This document shows positions 1-6,559 of a DNA stretch of 16,790 nt, piece by piece. The stretch is from positions 1-16,790 of the forward strand of contig JALQYS010000194.1 in the NCBI GenBank assembly GCA_023254015.1, read 5' to 3'. Position 1 is the stretch's first letter. Each line of letters opens with the position of its first letter. Below the pieces are notes generated by a model. That model saw only the letters and a list, made by a program, of their open reading frames with translations. It had not been told where the DNA came from and did no database searches. The position numbers and the translations under genes were made by a program. Source of the DNA: Paracoccaceae bacterium. GTDB taxonomy: Bacteria; Pseudomonadota; Alphaproteobacteria; Rhodobacterales; Rhodobacteraceae.

Positions 1-555
1 AAGGTCGATCTGCAAACAACCGCTTTCGCTGACCTGAGCATCAACGAGGCTCTCAACCTCGTGATGGAGTATCGGAAAGAAAACCCCACAGTTACCGAAA
101 TCCACGAAGATCGGCTCGCAAAAGTTCGCCGCACGCGGGCGAATTTCTTGGACACTATCGGCGTCGAAAAAGGCCTCGCACGCAGCTATCAGACCCAAGC
201 AGAAATCAAGAGGAAAGCCAGTGAAGTGTTTCGCGGCAGCCGCCTTGTGGGGTCGAAAGCTATTCCCGGCACTGTTCCCGCAGGTCAGATTACCGCGGAG
301 AGGCCTGAAGGCATGGTATTCGATTTCTCTGGCGATGATGCGATCATCGAGGCCACGGCAATGGAGCCCGAAGCCGATGAAAATGTTGCCGATTCCCAGA
401 TAGAACAACCGGGACCTTCGGCCGAAATATTTCAACATCAGACTTCGAAGTTTGAAGCGCAGAAGCGCAAAATGCCCGATACCGAGAAGCCGCCAGCGCA
501 GGAAATTTCCCCGGATTATCTGGGGCGTCCCAAAAATCCCAAGAGGCTTGAATGA
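1..555 (+). CDS. TniA/TnsB-like transposase, C-terminal part
   Basis: The frame is open from base 1 to the TGA at 553-555, so the start lies left of the window and only the last 184 residues are seen. The opening stretch (roughly residues 15-60: EYRKENP, then basic helices with LAKVRRTRANFL) resembles the C-terminal part of Mu-type/TnsB/TniA DDE transposases. In Tn7 this part contacts the partner ATPase TnsC. The tail is hydrophilic and variable. No DDE residue falls inside the window, so the catalytic core cannot be checked. The stop overlaps the start of the next gene by 4 nt (ATGA), which is typical of tniA-tniB or tnsB-tnsC pairs and suggests translational coupling. The family call rests on both the C-terminal look and the ATPase neighbour. 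Whether it is Tn5053-like, Tn7-like or Mu-like cannot be decided. Confidence 0.7.
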   Translation, partial: KVDLQTTAFADLSINEALNLVMEYRKENPTVTEIHEDRLAKVRRTRANFLDTIGVEKGLARSYQTQAEIKRKASEVFRGSRLVGSKAIPGTVPAGQITAERPEGMVFDFSGDDAIIEATAMEPEADENVADSQIEQPGPSAEIFQHQTSKFEAQKRKMPDTEKPPAQEISPDYLGRPKNPKRLE

Positions 556-1505
556 CCTTCGTAAACCAGCAGAAACGTGAAATTCTCACCCGGTTCTTAA
601 AGCGCCATTACCCCCTTCCACGCAGGAAAGAACTGGACTTTGAGATCAACAATGTCGTGACCGATTATCTCGCAAAGCGCGATACTGGAAAACCCTTTGA
701 GGCAAGAGGATTGTACGTCACAGGTGAGTCGAGGACCGGCAAGACAAAGGAGATCAACACCGCAATCGAAAGCTTCAATACCAGTGGAACCCGGTTGCCC
801 GATGGGCTTCCCGCTCGATTTGTCCAATGCACATTGTCCGGCATGCTCAGCTGGAAAGACCTTGGCATCGAGGTACTGGATTCCCTGGGATTTCCGATGG
901 CCGCCCAAAGAAACCAAAGCTACATCTGGAACGAGGTCGTTAAACAGGCTCGCCTGCAGGGGGTAATCGGTATTCACTTCGATGAATGCCAGCACATGTT
1001 TACCGAGACGGGCAAGATAACGAATGACAAGGTGTTGGACGGATTCAAATCCCTTTGCAAGAACAAGCACTGGCCGTTTGTACTTATCTTGTCCGGTGTG
1101 CCTGCCTTGGCGGGCTTCGTAAATGGTTACGATCAGCTACGGGAGCTTCTTAAACCGGTCCATTTCGGCTTGATTCAATACCCCAAAGACATGGCCGAGG
1201 TGAACAATCTTTGCTTTGCCTATGCCGACCATGGCGATATCGAATTCGAACCTCTTGCGAAGAAGGATTTCTATGAACGACTGGCCTTTGCAAATGGGCA
1301 CCGCTGGGGACTGGTGATCGAAATGCTCATTGAGGCGTTGACCCTGTGCAAGCTGGACGGCCAAACCGAAATCGACATCTCCTATTTTGAAAAGGCATTT
1401 GCGCGAAAGACCGGAATCCCTTTGGGATTTTCCCCATTTTCGGTGGACGACTATGAGGAGGCATTCTCCCCGGCTGAAGTCTTGAGACTCATGACCCAAG
1501 GTTGA
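552..1505 (+). CDS. TniB/TnsC-like AAA+ transposition ATPase
   Basis: This 317-residue ATPase would act as the target-selection and regulatory ATPase of a Tn5053/Tn7-like transposon, loading on DNA and activating the DDE transposase. A Walker A motif GESRTGKT lies at residues 58-65. A Walker B-like segment VIGIHFDECQ has D144-E145, and FVLILSG further on suits sensor 1. The length is normal for TniB. The ATG at 552 overlaps the stop of the upstream transposase gene by 4 nt, so the two are probably co-transcribed and coupled. A strong hairpin terminator starts about 30 nt after the stop. No tniQ or resolvase follows on this strand, which is unusual for Tn5053-type modules that run tniA-tniB-tniQ. 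The ATPase assignment is firm; the exact transposon family is an inference. Confidence 0.82.
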   Translation: MTFVNQQKREILTRFLKRHYPLPRRKELDFEINNVVTDYLAKRDTGKPFEARGLYVTGESRTGKTKEINTAIESFNTSGTRLPDGLPARFVQCTLSGMLSWKDLGIEVLDSLGFPMAAQRNQSYIWNEVVKQARLQGVIGIHFDECQHMFTETGKITNDKVLDGFKSLCKNKHWPFVLILSGVPALAGFVNGYDQLRELLKPVHFGLIQYPKDMAEVNNLCFAYADHGDIEFEPLAKKDFYERLAFANGHRWGLVIEMLIEALTLCKLDGQTEIDISYFEKAFARKTGIPLGFSPFSVDDYEEAFSPAEVLRLMTQG

Positions 1506-1537
1506 GCCATTGCAAACAGTAGGACAGCGAAATCTGA

Positions 1538-1557
1538 AAGCCCGCTTCGGCGGGCTT
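1538..1557 (+). terminator. Intrinsic terminator after the tniAB-like genes
   Basis: A perfect 8-bp stem, AAGCCCGC and GCGGGCTT, closes on a TTCG tetraloop and is followed by TTCTTGCTTT. It lies 32 nt after the ATPase stop and would end transcription of the transposase-ATPase operon. Confidence 0.75.
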
Positions 1558-1588
1558 CTTGCTTTCCAAGGCACATCCAAACACGGGG

Positions 1589-1783
1589 GTGAGCACACTT
1601 ATGGTGTGAGCGAGCACGCTTATGCTCGCACGCCCGAATCTACAACATCAAGCCATTGATAAATAATGATATTTTGAGGCTTTATTCGATTCGAATCGCC
1701 TAGGTGAGCACGCTTATGGTTTTTCAGCAAAGTTGACGATACACCATAAGCGTGCTCGCTTTGGGTGTTTTTCGTGCTCACCC
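1589..1783. repeat. Cluster of 19-bp repeats, putative transposase-binding sites
   Basis: Copies close to GTGAGCACGCTTATGGTGT occur at 1589-1607 (+), 1610-1628 (+, poorer at its 3' end), 1704-1722 (+) and 1741-1759 (-). A half copy with the GTGAGCACG core lies at 1773-1781 (-). The first two start 21 bp apart, two helical turns. Such clusters inside the end of an element are typical of TnsB/TniA binding sites in Tn7- and Tn5053-like transposons. Having both orientations in one end is unusual. The 1643-1703 spacer is AT-rich. An operator or plasmid iteron cluster is the alternative, but no replication gene is nearby. Confidence 0.65.
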
Positions 1784-1803
1784 GAGTCAATAGGGTTTTT
1801 ACA
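1741..1803 (-). mobile_element. Putative terminus of the tniAB transposon (TGT...ACA)
   Basis: Read on the minus strand from 1803, the sequence begins TGTAAAAACCC, then reaches a partial repeat at 1781 and a full one at 1759. A TGT/ACA tip with repeats starting about 20 bp inside is the form expected of a Tn7/Tn5053/Mu-like end. If so, the transposon lies to the left, and bases 1804-1808 (ATCCA) would be one copy of a 5-bp target duplication. The partner end is outside the window, so this is an inference. Confidence 0.5.
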
Positions 1804-1921
1804 ATCCATAGGAAGATTGCTGCGGCCAACCTCGCATCACTCTGATTTTCAATGATTTTACAGTCTCTCATGGGAACCGATCCTGAACCTACGGGCCTGC
1901 ATGGCGCCGACACAGTGCGGA

Positions 1922-2625
1922 TCAAGTTCTGCGGTCGACTTTCGGCGACAAGGCAGCTTCCACCGCCTCCCGAAGGAACAAGCGCCCGAAATCTTGTCCT
2001 TCCGGCGCAAAGACCGGCACCTCTGCACGCTTCAGATCCGCACGAATCTCGAAAATCGTCCGGCCGGTTTCGGCGGCAAGGGAAGGTACCTTCACGAACC
2101 GGCGGTGAAACGCGGCTACATCGGCTGAGGTCATGTAAATATTCTCGAGGCCCGTCCGGGGATTTCTTCTCCGCGTTGCGGGTGTATGGCCAGCATCAAT
2201 CAGTTTGCGGAAGCGACCGTTGTCCTGAATTCCGATGGAGATGCCGAACGCCGTTGCCGGGATGAGGGCCTCTGTTTCCGGAACTTCCGACTTGCAGAAC
2301 AGAAGGTCGACGTCTTCCCTGCGTAACCGAAGATCTGAAAAACCGTTGCCGACCGAAGCAAGAGACAATGTCACGCTGTCAACCGCATCCAGCAATATCG
2401 AAAGCGACCGTTGGCTGCGCGTACAGGAATGCAGTAAGGGCTCCCAACCCGGATCGCTTGCGCCGATCGGGGTAGCACGGACAGAAAGGTTTGACAGCAG
2501 CGCCATGACCTCGGTCAGGCTCCAATGCAACCTGACACTCTCGTCTTGCAGGCGCGGGATCAGAAGCCTTTCCGCCACCAGTCGTTCCAACTCATTCCGG
2601 GTTGCCCCGAGCTCACACCTCAGGA
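1922..2625 (-). pseudogene. TniQ-like protein, C-terminal fragment
   Basis: The frame is open for about 235 residues to the TGA at 1922-1924. It has no credible start: the first in-frame candidate near 2590 is a TTG without a ribosome-binding site, and the frame runs on into the end of the next gene. The reading starts mid-domain (LELILRCELGATRNELERLV, then LLIPRL), followed by WEPLL and a helix-turn-helix-like tail (LIDAGHTPATRRRNPRTG, then a MTSADVAAFHRRF segment). This resembles the C-terminal part of TniQ-family target-selection proteins, although the diagnostic N-terminal domain is missing. It is convergent with the tniAB-like pair and lies outside that element's apparent end. Its 5' end appears to have been cut off where the phosphoesterase gene ends at 2626. 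TniQ is recalled from family style and not proven; a generic HTH recombination accessory protein is the alternative. Confidence 0.5.
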
Positions 2626-3297
2626 TTAATTCCAGGGTAGAGCAACTGTGAAGGCTTCCTGAAATCCCATTGCGCGAAAGTGGGTGTCTCCTTCATCATA
2701 GGCCCAGGCGTGGTGCCAGTGACCGAATATCCAGAGGCGCGGTCTGACGATGGCAAATACCTCGGCAAGAAACGTCTGTGTGCGGCTGGTGGAGATTTTC
2801 CCAGCCGCGTTGCCAGCCAAAGCAAGCGACGACCCAGTCGAGCCCTTGGCCACATCCATCGCGATCCGCTGGGCGATGAACTGCGGCGCATCGTGACTTA
2901 TGACGACGCTTGGTTTCGATGGAGCCTGCTTAAGGTCAAGCAAGATTTGTCCCATCTCGTGCGGCGGTATTTCTGTCTCCCCCATTCCAAGCGAGGCACC
3001 TGCGGCTCCGCCAAGAAACAGAACGCTGCCAACGACCGTGCCATCGGGTAGGAAGCCTGCACAACCTTGGGCATCCTCCAAGCGGTCATGGTTGCCGCGC
3101 AAGAAGCGATGGCGCCGATTTAGCGCATAGTATGTTCCAACCTCGTGTCTTTCCCTTGGGGACCAATGGCCAAATCCATAGTCGCCCACCTGCACGGAGG
3201 GCAGGCGCCGCCCGGCGCGCGCCTCCTCACGCGCGATCAAGCGCTTGGCGGCCGCGAAATCGGCGTGAATATCTCCGAGCAGGATGGTTGGCGTCAT
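2626..3297 (-). CDS. Calcineurin-like metallophosphoesterase A
   Basis: This 223-residue protein carries a full set of metallophosphoesterase motifs: GDIH at 8-11, GD at 38-39, GNHD at 68-71, SHD at 134-136 and GHWHH at 192-196. These would bind two metals and hydrolyse a phosphomonoester or phosphodiester. The substrate is not visible; relatives act on nucleotides, nucleic-acid ends or phosphoproteins. No signal peptide is seen, so it should be cytoplasmic. I chose the ATG at 3297 because it overlaps the stop of the RNase J-like gene by 4 nt (ATGA) and places GDIH near the N-terminus, as usual. A longer frame to 3489 would add 64 residues that shadow the neighbouring gene. It is the last gene of the leftward operon and ends where the tniQ-like remnant resumes, possibly the island boundary. 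Confidence 0.82.
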   Translation of the reverse strand: MTPTILLGDIHADFAAAKRLIAREEARAGRRLPSVQVGDYGFGHWSPRERHEVGTYYALNRRHRFLRGNHDRLEDAQGCAGFLPDGTVVGSVLFLGGAAGASLGMGETEIPPHEMGQILLDLKQAPSKPSVVISHDAPQFIAQRIAMDVAKGSTGSSLALAGNAAGKISTSRTQTFLAEVFAIVRPRLWIFGHWHHAWAYDEGDTHFRAMGFQEAFTVALPWN

Positions 3298-4523
3298 GGC
3301 AAACGGATCGGAGTGCCATCGGTGGCGTTCAAGATCGGGCCGAAACCGTCTGGCGGGGCGTGCCAGTTCTGCCCGTGGACCGGGACAATCGCCTTGGGGG
3401 CAATGGCCGCGGCAAAGGCCATCAGGTCTGCCGTTGCGGCATGGCCACTGGTGTGCAATTTGTCCATTTGCGTGCCAGCCGCTTTGCACCAGTCATAGGC
3501 TTTATCACCCTTGGCAAGATAGCCGTCCCACATCGACCACAGGAACAGGTCTTGCACCGTCGGCACCACACCCTTGGCGCTGTAATCCTTCACAAGCCCC
3601 TGACGCAGCATGATGATGCCGCGGCTGTCCTGCAGTTTGTCGGCGGCAATGGCATGGGGGAGCATACGTTCGATGAACCCCTCGCCGCGCAACAGGGCGT
3701 AATGGTTTCGCAACGCGCGGGTGATCACCACTTTCAGATTTGGAAACCCCGGCCGTGGGAGCTTGGTGCCTTCTGCGATCTGGTCCAGAATGTCGGCTGT
3801 ATAAAGGTCAATGATCAGATCGCGGCCCGTCCGTTTAGCCGCACGGTAAAGCGTGACGGTGCGGTCGATGTTCTGCCCGGACCAGGCCACGAAGATGCGC
3901 CCCTGAACCTGACCGGCGCGCGCGACGAGATCGGCCTCCAGTTCAGATTCACGTACGGTCGGCTTGTCCGTGCCAAGGTTGGTGCCCTCTGTAATCAGCA
4001 AATCGACATCGCGGGGTGGGTTGGCCATCAGCTTGTCCACCAGCGTTGATTTTCGGCCGTGGCGGCGGAAATCGCCGGTGTAAAAGACGCGCCGCCCCGC
4101 CGCATCGATCTGCAGCATATGGGCATCAAAGGCAGAATGGTCGGTCAGATAGGGGGTAACGCAAAAGGCGCCAATGTTCACAGGCTTGCCTGATGCCCCC
4201 CAAGTCTGAAATTCATGCGGCAACCCGGCGCCCGCAAAAGGTGCCGCCTTGATCAGCTTGGCTGTGGCCTTGCCGCAATGCACCCGCCAGTTAGCAGGCA
4301 GTTTGTGGACAAGCCCCCAATGATCCAGATGAGCATGGGTCAGCAAAACCTCGGCAGGTCTGGTGAGATCCAGCGTGGGCGGAAGCTGATCCTCCGCCCC
4401 TTCATCGATATCCAAGGCCTGGCCTGCATCCAGCAGCAACCGTTTGCCATCGGGATGGGCAATCTCGATGACGCTGCCGCCGATCTGGCGGGTGCCGCGG
4501 TGAACGGTAACGGTCAGCGTCAT
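3294..4523 (-). CDS. RNase J-like metallo-beta-lactamase-fold hydrolase
   Basis: This 409-residue protein has the metallo-beta-lactamase zinc motif HAHLDH at 63-68, TDHS at 127-130 and TGD at 149-151. Late motifs HTSGHA (357-362) and PVHG (381-384) are the pattern of the RNase J/beta-CASP nuclease group. The region in between (about 180-330) should form the beta-CASP-like cap. The likely reaction is hydrolysis of RNA, or possibly DNA, as an endonuclease or 5'-exonuclease in the cytoplasm. At 409 residues it is shorter than housekeeping RNase J (about 550), lacking the usual long C-terminal domain. That fits an accessory enzyme rather than the core RNase J. Both ends overlap neighbours by 4 nt (ATGA), so it is probably translated in coupling with the PD-(D/E)XK protein and phosphoesterase A, and the three may form one functional unit. 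Confidence 0.82.
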   Translation of the reverse strand: MTLTVTVHRGTRQIGGSVIEIAHPDGKRLLLDAGQALDIDEGAEDQLPPTLDLTRPAEVLLTHAHLDHWGLVHKLPANWRVHCGKATAKLIKAAPFAGAGLPHEFQTWGASGKPVNIGAFCVTPYLTDHSAFDAHMLQIDAAGRRVFYTGDFRRHGRKSTLVDKLMANPPRDVDLLITEGTNLGTDKPTVRESELEADLVARAGQVQGRIFVAWSGQNIDRTVTLYRAAKRTGRDLIIDLYTADILDQIAEGTKLPRPGFPNLKVVITRALRNHYALLRGEGFIERMLPHAIAADKLQDSRGIIMLRQGLVKDYSAKGVVPTVQDLFLWSMWDGYLAKGDKAYDWCKAAGTQMDKLHTSGHAATADLMAFAAAIAPKAIVPVHGQNWHAPPDGFGPILNATDGTPIRLP

Positions 4524-5452
4524 GCGAGCGTCGGCAGCCGCAGGCTGTCACCCGGGCGGATCACCTGCAGTGTGGTTCCGGCCTTGCGCAGCTTGTCCTC
4601 ATGGCCATTGGCAAGAAACGTGGGTGAGAGGGGGGCGGGCTTTCCGTCCTTGTCCAGTCCTCGATCGTCGATCACCAAGCGCACCGCCGGGTCAATCGAC
4701 AAACCACCATCGTCCGCAGCAACTGCTGTAATCGTCTTGGCCAAGGGAGCCTCCTTCTTGGCGAGGCGATGAAATTGCACTAAAAGCTTGCAGGCATTCC
4801 GATAGGCAGCAATCACTTCCGATTGCCGTTCGTCGGAAAACCAAACCCGATATTTCTCCAACTGCCGCGAAACTTCAGGCAAAGCCTCACCCTTCGCCCG
4901 TGCTTCAGGGTTGGTCGACAGCTTTGCCTCCCAGAACACAATTCGATGGCCACCCGTGCAAGGTTCCAGCAAGACCAGATCCGCCCGTGGTGCCGCCTTG
5001 GCACCCTCGTCGTTTACCGCCCCCGGAAAGGCCATCTCCAGGTCGATGGCAGACTCGTTGGCCGCGACCAACTCGTCGACAAACACCTTTTCTGACTTCT
5101 TGCTGGAGATCGACAAGGCGGCTTCACGCCACGCTTCCAGTTCGCTGGCAGAGGTTCCAACGTCTGCCGAAACATAGTCATGAACGTGGTTTTTCTGTCC
5201 GCAGTATTTCTTGTGAACACGGAAGGTGAAATCAGCCCCGCGCTGCGGAAACCGTACTTGCGCCAACGATTGGCCCTGCGCGTAGAAATTCACGTAGGTG
5301 TCGCGGATCGCAAGGCGCAGGCCCTGTCCCTCGTGGCTATCGGTGCCAGCAGGCGCCCAAAGGGCCAGCAGATGCTGCAAGAGCGGCGTCGCCTGCAGGA
5401 CGTCATCCGTAAGCAGCCCGGGGTTGAGTTTCCTGTCAAACTTCGTGGCCAT
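4520..5452 (-). CDS. PD-(D/E)XK nuclease-like protein
   Basis: This 310-residue protein contains a likely PD-(D/E)XK core: an acidic helix near ESAIDLEM (133-140), RADLVLLEP with D158, then IVFWEAK with E175 and K177, and a following helix with QLEKY (Q197, Y201) like the QxxxY motif of RecB-type nucleases. It would cut DNA or RNA using metal ions. I do not recognise the first 120 residues; they contain HKKYCGQKNHVHDY (80-93) and no clear motif. A purine-rich ribosome-binding stretch (AAAGGAAAGG) precedes the ATG at 5452. Its stop overlaps the RNase J-like start by 4 nt. A 138-nt gap with a tandem repeat lies upstream, so this gene may begin a separate transcript with the next two. The fold is inferred from motifs only; the specificity is unknown. 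Confidence 0.68.
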   Translation of the reverse strand: MATKFDRKLNPGLLTDDVLQATPLLQHLLALWAPAGTDSHEGQGLRLAIRDTYVNFYAQGQSLAQVRFPQRGADFTFRVHKKYCGQKNHVHDYVSADVGTSASELEAWREAALSISSKKSEKVFVDELVAANESAIDLEMAFPGAVNDEGAKAAPRADLVLLEPCTGGHRIVFWEAKLSTNPEARAKGEALPEVSRQLEKYRVWFSDERQSEVIAAYRNACKLLVQFHRLAKKEAPLAKTITAVAADDGGLSIDPAVRLVIDDRGLDKDGKPAPLSPTFLANGHEDKLRKAGTTLQVIRPGDSLRLPTLA

Positions 5453-5519
5453 TCGCCTTTCCTTTCGCTTGCCCGATAGGCTTCCCGCCAGCTCGGTTTG
5501 AATTTACACCTTCGCGGTG

Positions 5520-5563
5520 ATTGCGGCGCGGATGGTGCTTAATTGCGGCGCGGATGGTGCTTA
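5520..5563. repeat. Perfect 22-bp tandem duplication between two operon genes
   Basis: Two identical 22-bp units (ATTGCGGCGCGG..., ending in GGTGCTTA) lie head to tail at 5520-5541 and 5542-5563, in the 138-nt gap upstream of the nuclease-like gene. On the coding strand each begins TAAGCACCATCC. They could be paired binding sites for a regulator of the downstream triad, or a replication-slippage duplication. A short hairpin CACC-TTCGC-GGTG (5508-5519 region) lies beside them. Confidence 0.85.
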
Positions 5564-5590
5564 GATGTCACATGTTTCTCCGCACGGGCC

Positions 5591-6523
5591 TCAGTCATAT
5601 CTGAAAGCCCGCGACTGGCCGCGTCCGATGCGCCACGAAACCGCATGGTCCGGCCAATCAAGGCAGACCGCGTTGCCCGGCCGCGACAGGACGGGCCCCG
5701 GATCGCCCTGCAACTTATAGTGGCCAAAGAACACCGGAACGGCCATGTCAGGGTAGAACTCCACCCCTTCACTCGCGGGGATCGGGCGATCGGGCAGCTC
5801 CATCGGATCAGGTACCGAAAGGGCGGCGCTGCGATAGGTCTGGGGACCATGGTTCTGCCACCAGCACAGGCGCATCTTGCCGCGACGGGTGCCGTGAAAA
5901 TCGCGAAAGCCAGCGCCGGGCGGCAGGTCGATTTCCGGCCCCTTGACGGTCAGCGCCACCGCGCGGGCAAAGCCGGTTTCCTCAAGCGCCACTTCCTGCA
6001 AGTCCGCCTCTGACAAGGCTAGGGATGGCCGACGGTCCGCAATCAGTGACAGCGCGCGTGCCGACCAGCAGGCATGCACGATGCGGAAATCACCCAGATC
6101 CTGTGCCAGCGGAAGGCTGAGAAACCATGCGAGCACGCTGCGGCGCGCGTCGTCATCAGCGGGATATTCGGCCAGAAAGCTGCCATGCTGTTGGCGGTTC
6201 TTGGCAGTATGGGCGCGCATCCAGCCGTCTTGAACGGCGCCCCATGCCACGCCTGGGGAATGGTACAGAATGGCATTCAATTCGTGATTGCCCATGACGG
6301 CAATGGCATCCCCCGCGTCATGAAGGCTGCGAACGATCTTCAGTACCTCGCGGTTCTGTGGGCCCGCATCGATGAAGTCCCCCAGAAACCCCGCCCGGTG
6401 ACCCGCGGGTGGACGCCAGCGAGTTTCACCGGCGATGGTCGTGTTACGATAACCGAGGGCCTGCAACGTCTTTTCCAATCGCGAAAGATCGGCGTGAATG
6501 TCCGGAATGATGTCATGGATCAA
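5591..6523 (-). CDS. Calcineurin-like metallophosphoesterase B
   Basis: This 310-residue protein belongs to the PPP/ApaH-like calcineurin superfamily: PDIH at 7-10, LGDFID at 47-52, GNHE at 78-81, the metal-binding H150 in IVHACW, and FGHYK at 267-270. The GDxxD and GNHE forms resemble ApaH/PrpE and protein-phosphatase-type enzymes rather than phosphoesterase A, so the two are not recent duplicates. Likely substrates are dinucleoside polyphosphates, nucleotide or RNA 5' phosphates, or phosphoproteins; the sequence does not say which. The start is a TTG at 6523: it has a clear AGGAG 7 nt upstream, and no in-frame ATG gives a complete first motif. The gene lies 36 nt after the Nudix gene and before a 138-nt gap. 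Translation from TTG may keep its level low relative to neighbours. Confidence 0.8.
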   Translation of the reverse strand: MIHDIIPDIHADLSRLEKTLQALGYRNTTIAGETRWRPPAGHRAGFLGDFIDAGPQNREVLKIVRSLHDAGDAIAVMGNHELNAILYHSPGVAWGAVQDGWMRAHTAKNRQQHGSFLAEYPADDDARRSVLAWFLSLPLAQDLGDFRIVHACWSARALSLIADRRPSLALSEADLQEVALEETGFARAVALTVKGPEIDLPPGAGFRDFHGTRRGKMRLCWWQNHGPQTYRSAALSVPDPMELPDRPIPASEGVEFYPDMAVPVFFGHYKLQGDPGPVLSRPGNAVCLDWPDHAVSWRIGRGQSRAFRYD

Positions 6524-6559
6524 CGGATGTCTCCTGCCTTCTTTGGATAGTTTTGCCGT

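Noticed and set aside
1589..1783. CRISPR array or plasmid iterons
   Set aside because: Repeats are irregularly spaced, in both orientations, with no unique equal spacers and no cas or rep gene; a transposon end fits better.
3298..3489. N-terminal extension of phosphoesterase A
   Set aside because: The 64 extra residues overlap the RNase J-like gene; the ATGA overlap start at 3297 puts the GDIH motif in its usual place.
3132..4049. Long plus-strand frame of 305 residues
   Set aside because: It is antisense to the RNase J-like gene and phosphoesterase A, which carry full motifs; its own sequence shows no domain.
3294..4523. Housekeeping RNase J
   Set aside because: It is about 150 residues shorter than usual and embedded in an accessory operon, so only the fold class is claimed.
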